Origin: Planktothrix agardhii NIES-204
GTDB lineage: Bacteria; Cyanobacteriota; Cyanobacteriia; Cyanobacteriales; Microcoleaceae
DNA: 64,000 bases
Assembly: GCA_003609755.1 (NCBI GenBank)
Contig: AP017991.1
Location: 3,645,001 to 3,709,000, forward strand
Direction: 5' to 3'
Below, piece after piece: positions 8,560 through 18,912 of this stretch. Every line of letters begins with the position of its first letter. The stretch's first letter is position 1. The position numbers were made by a program, and so were the translations under genes. The notes under the pieces are model-generated. The model was not told the DNA's origin. It did no database searches and saw only the letters and a list, made by a program, of their open reading frames with translations.

Positions 8560-9714
8560 CTAATTAATCTGAGCTATTGTCTCTAAAGAAAAAGGTTTTA
8601 AATTATTGATATTCGGGTTTACCGTAGGAATATTTTCTTGATTAAGTTCTTCTCCGAGATAAATTCCCAGGGATCGGGCCGTTTCCACCCAAAATCCCTG
8701 GGGGTCAACCAGTAGGGGACTATCGGCAAAAACCTGATCTAAGGGAATAGTGGTGACAGCATTATTATGCCAAGCCACCATCACCCCGTAGGTTTCCTGG
8801 GCGATTAAATCCACCGCCACCTTTCCGAAGGCTGTGCCAATTAATCTATCCAAGGCAGAAGGAGCCCCACCCCGTTGAACATGACCCAGGACAGTCACCC
8901 GGGCTTCTACCCCCAAATTTTTCTCAATTTCCGCAGCCACATATTCCCCAATTCCCCGCAGTCGGACTTCCCCCAGGGCATCTTTATAATATCGACTTTC
9001 CCCATCGGCGGTTTTTGCCCCTTCAGCGACTACCACAATGGCGAATTTTCGTCCCCAGAGATTGCGTAACTCGCGAATGCGTTTACAGAGGGTTTTAATT
9101 GAATAGGGAATTTCTGGGATTAAAATGGCATCGGCCCCCCCGACAATTCCCGAATATAGGGCCAGATGTCCGGTTGTCCGTCCCATCACCTCCACCACCA
9201 TTACCCGGTCATGGCTGGCGGCGGTATAACTCAACCGATCTAAACAGTCTAAAATTGTAGTGACGGCGGAGTTAAAACCAACCGATAATTCGGTATGGGC
9301 GACATCATTATCAATGGTTTTAGGGACAGCGACTAAATTCCAATTGCCTTTTTCGGCAAGTTTCTGCAAAATCGCCAGACTACCATCCCCACCAATAGCG
9401 ATTAAAGCATCAAGTCCTAAATCATAATATCCCTGAATAATTTCGTCGGTATTGCCTTCGGTATCTCCCTTATTAATCGACCCTAAAATGGTTCCACCCA
9501 TACTTAATAAGGGATCAATTCCGTGTCGCTCTAAACCATAGGAATTTAATACCACACTTTTTCGTTCAATCAGTCCCTTGGTGGCATAGGGAATGCCTCG
9601 GACTTCCCAGTTATATTCAGATGTGGCATGATTGACAACAGCCCGAATCACGGCATTGAGACCCGGGCAGTCTCCGCCACTGGTGAGAATGCCAATTCGT
9701 TTACGTTTGTTCAT
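8560..9714 (-). CDS. pfkA: 6-phosphofructokinase
   Basis: A 384-residue PfkA-family enzyme that phosphorylates fructose 6-phosphate in glycolysis. The N-terminal RIGILTSGGDCPGLNAVIRA, the GGDGSLA loop and the catalytic PKTIDNDV motif are intact. The GGDG form (rather than GGDD) suggests a nucleotide donor rather than pyrophosphate, whereas PKTIDND is also common in PPi-type enzymes; this mixed signature means the donor should not be assumed to be ATP. It is longer than E. coli PfkA (320 residues), with an extended C-terminus. It diverges from gap1, pairing two sugar-catabolic genes around one regulatory region. Confidence 0.93.
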   Translation of the reverse strand: MNKRKRIGILTSGGDCPGLNAVIRAVVNHATSEYNWEVRGIPYATKGLIERKSVVLNSYGLERHGIDPLLSMGGTILGSINKGDTEGNTDEIIQGYYDLGLDALIAIGGDGSLAILQKLAEKGNWNLVAVPKTIDNDVAHTELSVGFNSAVTTILDCLDRLSYTAASHDRVMVVEVMGRTTGHLALYSGIVGGADAILIPEIPYSIKTLCKRIRELRNLWGRKFAIVVVAEGAKTADGESRYYKDALGEVRLRGIGEYVAAEIEKNLGVEARVTVLGHVQRGGAPSALDRLIGTAFGKVAVDLIAQETYGVMVAWHNNAVTTIPLDQVFADSPLLVDPQGFWVETARSLGIYLGEELNQENIPTVNPNINNLKPFSLETIAQIN

Positions 9715-11078
<1,364 letters not shown>

Positions 11079-11083
11079 ATTAC

Positions 11084-11148
11084 AGAAACCGGGTTTCTCA
11101 AGATATCTTGATTTCCTACAATGAATCTAATGCAGAAACTCGGTTTCT
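11084..11148. repeat. Two AGAAACC-GGTTTCT palindromes
   Basis: AGAAACCGGGTTTCT at 11084-11098 and AGAAACTCGGTTTCT at 11134-11148 flank a small AAGATATCTT palindrome. They lie between gap1 and the first CHAT gene, which converge here, and could serve as a bidirectional terminator or be interspersed repeats. Confidence 0.7.
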
Positions 11149-11172
11149 AGGAACAGAATGCAGGTTAACACT

Positions 11173-14100
11173 CTAACGCCAATCTCCCTGAACTGTAAAC
11201 GCTCCCCAATAATAGGGAGATTGCCATTCTTCAGACTTCCACATTTCCAATTGTGTCTGTCTCAAAGCATGAATTGGATTTTCTTCTCCTTGTAACATTT
11301 TTTGATAAAACTTCGTCATTAATTCAGAAGTTGAAGCATCATTAACACTCCACAAACTCACAATGACTCGCCGCGCTCCTGCATACATAAAACCACGAGT
11401 TAAACCTACCAGACCTTCCCCTTTCATCTCTTTTCCTACGCCAGTTTGGCAAGCACTCAATACTACTAATTCTGTCGGTAAATCTAAGTTAAAAATATTA
11501 CTTAACCGCAAAAATCCATCTTGCTTATTGCCTGTTTTATCATATAAAGATAGAACAATGCCTGATAATTCAGGATTGACAGGATCAAATAATCCATGAG
11601 TCGCAAAATGAACGATTTGATATTCAGCTAAATTCGGGTTAGTTGCGGTTGCTAAAGAAGCCTCAAAATCTAAGGCTTTTAGTCTTGCATTCTCCGGGAC
11701 TAATTGGGCAATATTTTCCGCTTCATATCGGCTATATTTTAACCGATCTAACTCGGAAGCTGTATTCCCTAATAATCCTGAATTTCTGGTAGCCCTATTT
11801 CTGGCTAAATCATTCTGGGTGGGGGGGTGATTTTCCGAGACAATTTGATTATTTAAGCGCTGGTCGTTTGATTCAAAAATTGGGTCAGCAATCACCGCAA
11901 CCGTTTTAGGTGCAGAAGGTCGATTTTGTAATTGTTGTCGTTGAATAGCAACTGTGGAGATAGAAGGAAGAGTAATAATTTCGTTTTCCACTAAGAGTGG
12001 ATTTTGGGGAGTATTGGGAATAGGTAATGCGGCAAAGGGAATCAATTGTAAAGCTCCATCTCCTACAATTAATAGGCGTTTTTTGGCTAATTGATTGGCT
12101 ACAGGAGAAAGAAGGATTTGACTCAGAGGAAGTCCGTCTTTTAGGGTAGCATTCTCGGTATTGAAAGACTGGAGGTAAGTTTCAACAGCCGTTTTGATTT
12201 CACTTTGTTTTGGAAGGATATAAGTGTTGATGCTATTTTTGCTGACTAACCAAAGAAAACTGCGTTCTTCCCCCAGGGAATATTGTAATAATAAGGTATC
12301 TTCATCAAGGAGTTGTTGAACTTCTGGCAGATTTAAAGGTTGAGGATATTTCAGTGCAGCATAGCGGGGACTGGTAAGGCGAATTTGGGTTTGTAGTTGA
12401 TTGAGTTGATTACTTAAGGCTTGAGATTTGGCTTTGAGTTCATCGATTTGTGTTTCGGTATATTGACCTTGGGTGAGTTGATATCGTTGATATTCTAAGG
12501 CGTTGAGTTGTTGTAGTAAGTTCTGTTCCTGTTCTAATAGTTTGGGGTCTACCCCTTGACGAATATTAGCACCGGCTTCGGTCAGGAGTTCTACAAGACT
12601 TCTGGCGCGAGAACGTTCGCTGGCGTGAAAAGCTAAAGCATCATATCCTTTTTGGGGGTTTTGTTGATGCAGTTGCATTAATAAATCAATGTAGAATTTG
12701 TAATAATCCTGAACTGTGGCAAAGAAGGATTGACGAAGTTCTTGGGAACCGATTTTAGTGCGGAGGTCTTCAACAATAGTAATGGCAGTTTCGATGTCTG
12801 TAAGAGCTTCGCTGAGGTTGCCTTGATTACGTTTGAGGTAAGCAAAATTAAAGAGAGTATTGGCTTCCCCCCCTCTATCCCCCACTGCCCGTAATAGGGG
12901 TAAAGCTTGGTTGTAGTAGTCTAGGGCTTGCTGCATTTCTCCCAGGGAGTCGTACACAGCGCCAATATTGCTGAGAGTAGTGGCTTCCCCCCTTCTATCC
13001 CCCACTACCCGTGATAGGGGTAAAGCTTGGTTGTAGTAGTCTAGGGCTTGCTGCATTTCTCCCAGGGAGTCGTACACAGCGCCAATATTGTTGAGAGTAG
13101 CAGCTTCCCCCCCTCTATCCCCCACTGCCCGTAATAGGGGTAAAGCTTGGTTGTAGTAGTCTAGGGCTTGCTGCGTTTCTCCCAGGGAGTCGTACACATT
13201 GCCAATATTGTTGAGAGTAGCAGCTTCCCCCCTTCTATCCCCCACAGCCCTGAATAGGGGTAAAGCTTGGTTGTAGTAGTCTAGGGCTTGCTGCTTTTCT
13301 CCCAGGGAGTTGTACACATTGCCAATATTGTTGAGAGTACCAGCTTCCTGCCCTCTATCCCCCACTGCCCGTGATAGGGGTAAAGCTTGGTTGTAGTAGT
13401 CTAGGGCTTGCTGCTTTTCTCCCAGGGAGTTGTACACATTGCCAATATTGTTGAGAGTACCAGCTTCCTGCCCTCTATCCCCCACTGCCCGTGATAGGGG
13501 TAAAGCTTGGTTGTAGTAGTCTAGGGCTTGCTGCTTTTCTCCCAGGGAGTTGTACACATAGCCAATATTGCTGAGAGTAGTGGCTTCCATCCTTCTATCC
13601 CCCACTGCCCGTAATAGGGGTAAAGCTTGGTTGTAGTAGTCTAGGGCTTGCTGCTTTTCTCCCAGGGAGTCGTACACAAGGCCAATACTGTTGAGAGTAG
13701 CAGCTTCCACCCTTCTATCCCCCACTGCCCGTGATAGGGGTAAAGCTTGGTTGTAGTAGTCTAGGGCTTGCTGCATTTCTCCCAGGGAGTTGTACACATT
13801 GCCAATATTGCTGAGAGTAGTGGCTTCCACCCTTCTATCCCCCACAGCCCGTAATAGGGGTAAAGCTTGGTTCAAGTAGTCTAGGGCTTGCTGCTTTTCT
13901 CCCAGGGAGTCGTACACACCGCCAATATTGTTGAGAGTAGTGGCTTCCCCCCTTCTATCCCCCACTGCCCGTGATAGGGGTAAAGCTTGGTTGTAGTAGT
14001 CTAGGGCTTGCTGCTTTTCTCCCAGGGAGTTGTACACAGCGCCAATATTGCTGAGAGTAGCAGCTTCCCCCCCTCTATCCCCCACTACCCGTCTTAGGGG

Positions 14101-14628
14101 TAAAGCTTGGTTGTAGTAGTCTAGGGCTTGCTGCTTTTCTCCCAGGGAGTCGTACACATAGCCAATATTGTTGAGAGTAGCAGCTTCCCCCCCTCTATCC
14201 CCCACTGCCCGTAATAGGGGTAAAGCTTGGTTGTAGTAGTCTAGGGCTTGCTGCTTTTCTCCTAAATTGTCATTTATTCTGCCCATACCCAGCAGTGTGA
14301 CGGCTTCCGTTCCTTTATCCCCGGCGGCGTGATAGAGTTGGCGGGCGGCTTGCCACTTTTCTAGGGCTTGTCGTAATGATTCTGCTGTTCCTTGTTGAAA
14401 TAGTTCCAAGCCCTCATTCAATAATCGATCAGCTTCTGAATTACTGCTATTTTGAGCAAGAATTACAGGATTTAAATGAGAATATTGTGATTGATCACGA
14501 AGTGTAATTCTGCCTGCGGCTATAGGATTTTTTAGCTGTGATGAGGTAGCGAGGACTGACTCCCCTAGCATCACGGATAAGGAAACTGCTGTTAATCCAA
14601 TTTTGATGAATTGCTGTGGTTTAATCAT
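11173..14628 (-). CDS. Secreted TPR-CHAT protease, copy 1 (12 repeats)
   Basis: About 1151 residues from the ATG at 14628-14626, preferred over an in-frame start 57 bases upstream because GAGG stands 7 bases before it and the peptide then opens with a signal sequence (MIKPQQFIKIGLTAVSLSVM, likely cleaved after SVLA). A degenerate first TPR is followed by 12 almost identical 40-residue units (LGEKQQALDYYNQALPL core, residues about 122-601), then a helical linker. The C-terminal CHAT domain has the catalytic pair His (HFATHG, about residue 1011) and Cys (SACQTG, about residue 1060). CHAT domains are caspase-like cysteine proteases, and TPRs normally sense a partner. It is last in a same-strand series of three copies; substrate unknown. 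Confidence 0.9.
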   Translation of the reverse strand: MIKPQQFIKIGLTAVSLSVMLGESVLATSSQLKNPIAAGRITLRDQSQYSHLNPVILAQNSSNSEADRLLNEGLELFQQGTAESLRQALEKWQAARQLYHAAGDKGTEAVTLLGMGRINDNLGEKQQALDYYNQALPLLRAVGDRGGEAATLNNIGYVYDSLGEKQQALDYYNQALPLRRVVGDRGGEAATLSNIGAVYNSLGEKQQALDYYNQALPLSRAVGDRRGEATTLNNIGGVYDSLGEKQQALDYLNQALPLLRAVGDRRVEATTLSNIGNVYNSLGEMQQALDYYNQALPLSRAVGDRRVEAATLNSIGLVYDSLGEKQQALDYYNQALPLLRAVGDRRMEATTLSNIGYVYNSLGEKQQALDYYNQALPLSRAVGDRGQEAGTLNNIGNVYNSLGEKQQALDYYNQALPLSRAVGDRGQEAGTLNNIGNVYNSLGEKQQALDYYNQALPLFRAVGDRRGEAATLNNIGNVYDSLGETQQALDYYNQALPLLRAVGDRGGEAATLNNIGAVYDSLGEMQQALDYYNQALPLSRVVGDRRGEATTLSNIGAVYDSLGEMQQALDYYNQALPLLRAVGDRGGEANTLFNFAYLKRNQGNLSEALTDIETAITIVEDLRTKIGSQELRQSFFATVQDYYKFYIDLLMQLHQQNPQKGYDALAFHASERSRARSLVELLTEAGANIRQGVDPKLLEQEQNLLQQLNALEYQRYQLTQGQYTETQIDELKAKSQALSNQLNQLQTQIRLTSPRYAALKYPQPLNLPEVQQLLDEDTLLLQYSLGEERSFLWLVSKNSINTYILPKQSEIKTAVETYLQSFNTENATLKDGLPLSQILLSPVANQLAKKRLLIVGDGALQLIPFAALPIPNTPQNPLLVENEIITLPSISTVAIQRQQLQNRPSAPKTVAVIADPIFESNDQRLNNQIVSENHPPTQNDLARNRATRNSGLLGNTASELDRLKYSRYEAENIAQLVPENARLKALDFEASLATATNPNLAEYQIVHFATHGLFDPVNPELSGIVLSLYDKTGNKQDGFLRLSNIFNLDLPTELVVLSACQTGVGKEMKGEGLVGLTRGFMYAGARRVIVSLWSVNDASTSELMTKFYQKMLQGEENPIHALRQTQLEMWKSEEWQSPYYWGAFTVQGDWR
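12826..14265 (-). repeat. 12 x 120-bp in-frame TPR-coding tandem repeat
   Basis: Twelve 120-bp units encode the 40-residue TPR modules of CHAT copy 1. They differ mainly at a few codons: the residue before RAV/RVV (S, L, R or F), the pair after GDR (RG, RV, RM, GG or GQ), the residue in IGxVY (N, L, G, A or Y) and D/N before the terminal S. Confidence 0.93.
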
Positions 14629-14742
14629 AAAAGCCTCATGGGAGTAGAGAAATGCAGTCACTTTAGTGCTGAGAAGAAACACCACACAGGGGAATTTACT
14701 CTTTTAAGGGTCAAGTCTCACCTATAAAAAATCAGAGTTCAA

Positions 14743-15028
14743 CCCCTAGAGGGTTAAAGTTTAACTCCAAAGGGTCAGGTTTTATCCCCTAGAGGGTTAA
14801 AGTTCAACTCCAAAGGGTCAGGTTTTATCCCCTAGACGGTTAAAGTTCAACTTCAAAGGGTCAGGTTTTATCCCCTAGACGGTTAAAGTTCAACTTCAAA
14901 GGGTCAGGTTTTATCCCCTAGGGGGTTAAAGTTCAACTCCAAAGGGTCAGGTTTTATCCCCTAGGGGGTTAAAGTTCAACTCCAAAGGGTCAGGTTTTAT
15001 CCCCTAGACGGTTAAAGTTCAACTCCAA
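14743..15028. repeat. 43-bp tandem repeat array, 7 units, upstream of CHAT copy 1
   Basis: Seven units of about 43 bp, the last truncated. Each contains GGTTAAAGTTCAACT(C/T)C, AAAGGGTCAGGTTTTATCCC and CTAG. The units contain small palindromes such as AAGTTCAACTT and, in some, CCCCTAGGGG. The array begins about 115 bp upstream of the CHAT start codon, so it may be in the leader or promoter of the gene. Confidence 0.9.
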
Positions 15029-15076
15029 TTTGTTTCACCAGTTCCATTGTTTTTTGTACAAAAGCCCGACTTTTAT
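15029..15076 (-). pseudogene. 48-bp fragment of the 166-residue gene, in spacer 1
   Basis: This stretch (TTTGTTTCACCAGTTCCATT onward) matches 22745-22792, the interior of the intact minus-strand 166-residue gene. It abuts the truncated last unit of the 43-bp array and marks a deletion junction left from duplication of the CHAT region. Confidence 0.88.
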
Positions 15077-15083
15077 ACAAGTC

Positions 15084-15104
15084 ATTCCGAGCGAAGCGAG
15101 GAAT
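15084..15104. repeat. Small interspersed hairpin
   Basis: ATTCC-GA-GC-GAA-GC-GA-GGAAT forms a short hairpin, a common bacterial interspersed motif. An identical copy lies at 18834-18854 in the next spacer. It sits just downstream of CHAT copy 2. Confidence 0.6.
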
Positions 15105-15162
15105 CTCTAAACGTTTACGAATCACTTAGAATTGCTTCACTATCTGATCAATTATCCATTGA

Positions 15163-18100
15163 TTAGCGCCAATCTCCCTGAACTGTAAACGCTCCCCAAT
15201 AATAGGGAGATTGCCATTCTTCAGACTTCCACATTTCCAATTGTGTCTGTCTCAAAGCATGAATTGGATTTTCTTCTCCTTGTAACATTTTTTGATAAAA
15301 CTTCGTCATTAATTCAGAAGTTGAAGCATCATTAACACTCCACAAACTCACAATGACTCGCCGCGCTCCTGCATACATAAAACCACGAGTTAAACCTACC
15401 AGACCTTCCCCTTTCATCTCTTTTCCTACGCCAGTTTGGCAAGCACTCAATACTACTAATTCGGTCGGTAAATCTAAGTTAAAAATATTACTTAACCGCA
15501 AAAATCCATCTTGCTTATTGCCTGTTTTATCATATAAAGATAGAACAATGCCTGATAATTCAGGATTGACAGGATCAAATAATCCATGAGTCGCAAAATG
15601 AACGATTTGATATTCAGCTAAATTCGGGTTAGTTGCGGTTGCTAAAGAAGCCTCAAAATCTAAGGCTTTTAGTCTTGCATTCTCCGGGACTAATTGGGCA
15701 ATATTTTCCGCTTCATCTCGGCTATATTTTAACCGATCTAACTCGGAAGCTGTATTCCCTAATAATCCTGAATTTCTGGTAGCCCTATTTCTGGCTAAAT
15801 CATTCTGGGTGGGGGGGTGATTTTCCGAGACAATTTGATTATTTAAGCGCGGGTCGTTTGATTCAAAAATTGGGTCAGCAATCACCGCAACCGTTTTAGG
15901 TGCAGAAGGTCGATTTTGTAATTGTTGTCGTTGAATAGCAACTGTGGAGATAGAAGGAAGAGTAATAATTTCGTTTTCCACTAAGAGTGGATTTTGGGGA
16001 GTATTGGGAATAGGTAATGCGGCAAAGGGAATCAATTGTAAAGCTCCATCTCCTACAATTAATAGGCGTTTTTTGGCTAATTGATTGGCTACAGGAGAAA
16101 GAAGGATTTGACTCAGAGGAAGTCCGTCTTTTAGGGTAGCATTCTCGGTATTGAAAGACTGGAGGTAAGTTTCAACAGCCGTTTTGATTTCACTTTGTTT
16201 TGGAAGGATATAAGTGTTGATGCTATTTTTGCTGACTAACCAAAGAAAACTGCGTTCTTCCCCCAGGGAATATTGTAATAATAAGGTATCTTCATCAAGG
16301 AGTTGTTGAACTTCTGGCAGATTTAAAGGTTGAGGATATTTCAGTGCAGCATAGCGGGGACTGGTAAGGCGAATTTGGGTTTGTAGTTGATTGAGTTGAT
16401 TACTGAAGGCTTGAGATTTGGCTTTGAGTTCATCGATTTGTGTTTCGGTATATTGACCTTGGGTGAGTTGATATCGTTGATATTCTAAGGCGTTGAGTTG
16501 TTGTAGTAAGTTCTGTTCCTGTTCTAAGAGTTTGGGGTCTACCCCTTGACGAATATTAGCACCGGCTTCGGTCAGGAGTTCTACCAGACTTCTGGCGCGA
16601 GAACGTTCGCTGGCGTGAAAAGCTAAAGCATCATATCCTTTTTGGGGGTTTTGTTGATGCAGTTGCATTAATAAATCAATGTAGAATTTGTAACCATCCT
16701 GAACTGTGGCAAAGAAGGATTGACGAAGTTCTTGGGAACCGATTTTAGTGCGGAGGTCTTCAACAATAGTACGGGCAGTTTCGATGTCTGTAAGAGCTTC
16801 GCTGAGGTTGCCTTGATTACGTTTGAGGTAAGCAAAATTAAAGAGAGTAGTGGCTTCCCCCCCTCTATCCCCCACAGCCCGTAATAGGGGTAAAGCTTGG
16901 TTGTAGTAGTCTAGGGCTTGCTGCTTTTCTCCCAGGGAGTCGTACACACCGCCAATATTATTGAGAGTAGTGGCTTCCCCCCTTCTATCCCCCACTGCCC
17001 GTGATAGGGGTAAAGCTTGGTTCAAGTAGTCTAGGGCTTGCTGCTTTTCTCCCAGGGAGGAGTACACATTGCCAATATTGTTGAGAGTAGTGGCTTCCAC
17101 CCTTCTATCCCCCACTGCCCGTGATAGGGGTAAAGCTTGGTTTAAGTAGTCTAGGGCTTTCTGCTTTTCTCCCAGGGAGTTGTACACATTGCCAATATTG
17201 TTGAGAGTAGCAGCTTCCACCCTTCTATCCCCCACTGCCCGTAATAGGGGTAAAGCTTGGTTGTAGTAGTCTAGGGCTTGCTGCTTTTCTCCCAAGGAGT
17301 CGTACACAGCGCCAATACTGTTGAGAGTAGCAGCTTCCACCCTTCTATCCCCCACAGCCCGTAATAGGGGTAAAGCTTGGTTCAAGTAGTCTAGGGCTTG
17401 CTGCTTTTCTCCCAGGGAGTCGTACACACCGCCAATATTATTGAGAGTAGTGGCTTCCCCCCTTCTATCCCCCACTGCCCGTGATAGGGGTAAAGCTTGG
17501 TTTAAGTAGTCTAGGGCTTTCTGCTTTTCTCCCAAGGAGTCGTACACAAGGCCAATACTGTTGAGAGTAGCAGCTTCCACCCTTCTATCCCCCACTGCCC
17601 GTGATAGGGGTAAAGCTTGGTTTAAGTAGTCTAGGGCTTTCTGCTTTTCTCCCAAGGAGTCGTACACAAGGCCAATACTGTTGAGAGTAGTGGCTTCCCC
17701 CCTTCTATCCCCCACAGCCCGTAATAGGGGTAAAGCTTGGTTCAAGTAGTCTAGGGCTTGCTGCATTTCTCCCAGGGAGTTGTACACATTGCCAATATTG
17801 CTGAGAGTAGTGGCTTCCATCCTTCTATCCCCCACAGCCCGTGATAGGGGTAAAGCTTGGTTGTAGTAGTCTAGGGCTTGCTGCTTTTCTCCCAGGGAGT
17901 CGTACACACCGCCAATATTATTGAGAGTAGCAGCTTCCATCCTTCTATCCCCCACTGCCCGTAATAGGGGTAAAGCTTGGTTGTAGTAGTCTAGGGCTTG
18001 CTGCTTTTCTCCTAAATCGTCATTTATTCTGCCCATACCCAGCAGTGTGACGGCTTCCGTTCCTTTATCCCCGGCGGCGTGATAGAGTTGGCGGGCGGCT

Positions 18101-18378
18101 TGCCACTTTTCTAGGGCTTGTCGTAATGATTCTGCTGTTCCTTGCTGAAATAGTTCCAAGCCCTCATTCAATAATCGATCAGCTTCTGAATTACTGCTAT
18201 TTTGAGCAAGAATTACAGGATTTAAATGAGAATATTGTGATTGATCACGAAGTGTAATTCTGCCTGCGGCTATAGGATTTTTTAGCTGTGATGAGGTAGC
18301 GAGGACTGACTCCCCTAGCATCACGGATAAGGAAACTGCTGTTAATCCAATTTTGATGAATTGCTGTGGTTTAATCAT
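15163..18378 (-). CDS. Secreted TPR-CHAT protease, copy 2 (10 repeats)
   Basis: About 1071 residues from the ATG at 18378-18376, with the same GAGG site and signal peptide as copy 1. It has ten 40-residue TPR units at residues about 122-521, several carrying the variants LGEKQKALDYLNQ and IGLVYDS. The linker and CHAT domain are almost identical to copy 1, and the catalytic His (HFATHG, about 931) and Cys (SACQTG, about 980) are intact. Only scattered substitutions separate the CHAT halves (for example YSRDEAEN against YSRYEAEN in copy 1), so the duplication is recent. It is flanked on both sides by repeat-array spacers, so each gene may have its own promoter. Function as for copy 1: presumed secreted or periplasmic cysteine protease. 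Confidence 0.9.
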   Translation of the reverse strand: MIKPQQFIKIGLTAVSLSVMLGESVLATSSQLKNPIAAGRITLRDQSQYSHLNPVILAQNSSNSEADRLLNEGLELFQQGTAESLRQALEKWQAARQLYHAAGDKGTEAVTLLGMGRINDDLGEKQQALDYYNQALPLLRAVGDRRMEAATLNNIGGVYDSLGEKQQALDYYNQALPLSRAVGDRRMEATTLSNIGNVYNSLGEMQQALDYLNQALPLLRAVGDRRGEATTLNSIGLVYDSLGEKQKALDYLNQALPLSRAVGDRRVEAATLNSIGLVYDSLGEKQKALDYLNQALPLSRAVGDRRGEATTLNNIGGVYDSLGEKQQALDYLNQALPLLRAVGDRRVEAATLNSIGAVYDSLGEKQQALDYYNQALPLLRAVGDRRVEAATLNNIGNVYNSLGEKQKALDYLNQALPLSRAVGDRRVEATTLNNIGNVYSSLGEKQQALDYLNQALPLSRAVGDRRGEATTLNNIGGVYDSLGEKQQALDYYNQALPLLRAVGDRGGEATTLFNFAYLKRNQGNLSEALTDIETARTIVEDLRTKIGSQELRQSFFATVQDGYKFYIDLLMQLHQQNPQKGYDALAFHASERSRARSLVELLTEAGANIRQGVDPKLLEQEQNLLQQLNALEYQRYQLTQGQYTETQIDELKAKSQAFSNQLNQLQTQIRLTSPRYAALKYPQPLNLPEVQQLLDEDTLLLQYSLGEERSFLWLVSKNSINTYILPKQSEIKTAVETYLQSFNTENATLKDGLPLSQILLSPVANQLAKKRLLIVGDGALQLIPFAALPIPNTPQNPLLVENEIITLPSISTVAIQRQQLQNRPSAPKTVAVIADPIFESNDPRLNNQIVSENHPPTQNDLARNRATRNSGLLGNTASELDRLKYSRDEAENIAQLVPENARLKALDFEASLATATNPNLAEYQIVHFATHGLFDPVNPELSGIVLSLYDKTGNKQDGFLRLSNIFNLDLPTELVVLSACQTGVGKEMKGEGLVGLTRGFMYAGARRVIVSLWSVNDASTSELMTKFYQKMLQGEENPIHALRQTQLEMWKSEEWQSPYYWGAFTVQGDWR
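16816..18015 (-). repeat. 10 x 120-bp in-frame TPR-coding tandem repeat
   Basis: Ten 120-bp units encode the TPR region of CHAT copy 2. Units 4-7 correspond exactly in protein sequence to units 4-7 of copy 3, showing shared descent or gene conversion. Confidence 0.92.
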
Positions 18379-18492
18379 AAAAGCCTCATGGGAGTAGAGA
18401 AATGCAGTCACTTTAGTGCTGAGAAGAAACACCACACAGGGGAATTTACTCTTTTAAGGGTCAAGTCTCACCTATAAAAAATCAGAGTTCAA

Positions 18493-18778
18493 CCCCTAGA
18501 CGGTTAAAGTTCAACTTCAAAGGGTCAGGTTTTATCCCCTAGACGGTTAAAGTTCAACTTCAAAGGGTCAGGTTTTATCCCCTAGGGGGTTAAAGTTCAA
18601 CTCCAAAGGGTCAGGTTTTATCCCCTAGGGGGTTAAAGTTCAACTCCAAAGGGTCAGGTTTTATCCCCTAGACGGTTAAAGTTCAACTCCAAAGGGTCAG
18701 GTTTTATCCCCTAGGGGGTTAAAGTTCAACTCCAAAGGGTCAGGTTTTATCCCCTAGACGGTTAAAGTTCAACTCCAA
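18493..18778. repeat. 43-bp tandem repeat array, 7 units, upstream of CHAT copy 2
   Basis: It has the same unit, unit count and total length (286 bp) as the array at 14743, including the same truncated last unit. The order of variant units (CTAGACGG, CTAGGGGG) differs from the other arrays. Confidence 0.9.
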
Positions 18779-18826
18779 TTTGTTTCACCAGTTCCATTGT
18801 TTTTTGTACAAAAGCCCGACTTTTAT
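18779..18826 (-). pseudogene. 48-bp fragment of the 166-residue gene, in spacer 2
   Basis: Identical to the fragment in spacer 1 and matching 22745-22792. The same junction in both spacers means the deletion preceded one of the two duplications. Confidence 0.88.
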
Positions 18827-18912
18827 ACAAGTCATTCCGAGCGAAGCGAGGAATCTCTAAACGTTTACGAATCACTTAGAATTGCTTCACTATCTGATCA
18901 ATTATCCATTGA

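Noticed and set aside
11363-11599. 78-residue open frame antisense to CHAT copy 1, repeated at 15353 and 19103
   Set aside because: Shadow of the conserved CHAT-coding strand; it repeats only because the CHAT genes do.
14743-15028. 43-bp array as a CRISPR array
   Set aside because: Units are directly contiguous without unique spacers and no cas genes are near.
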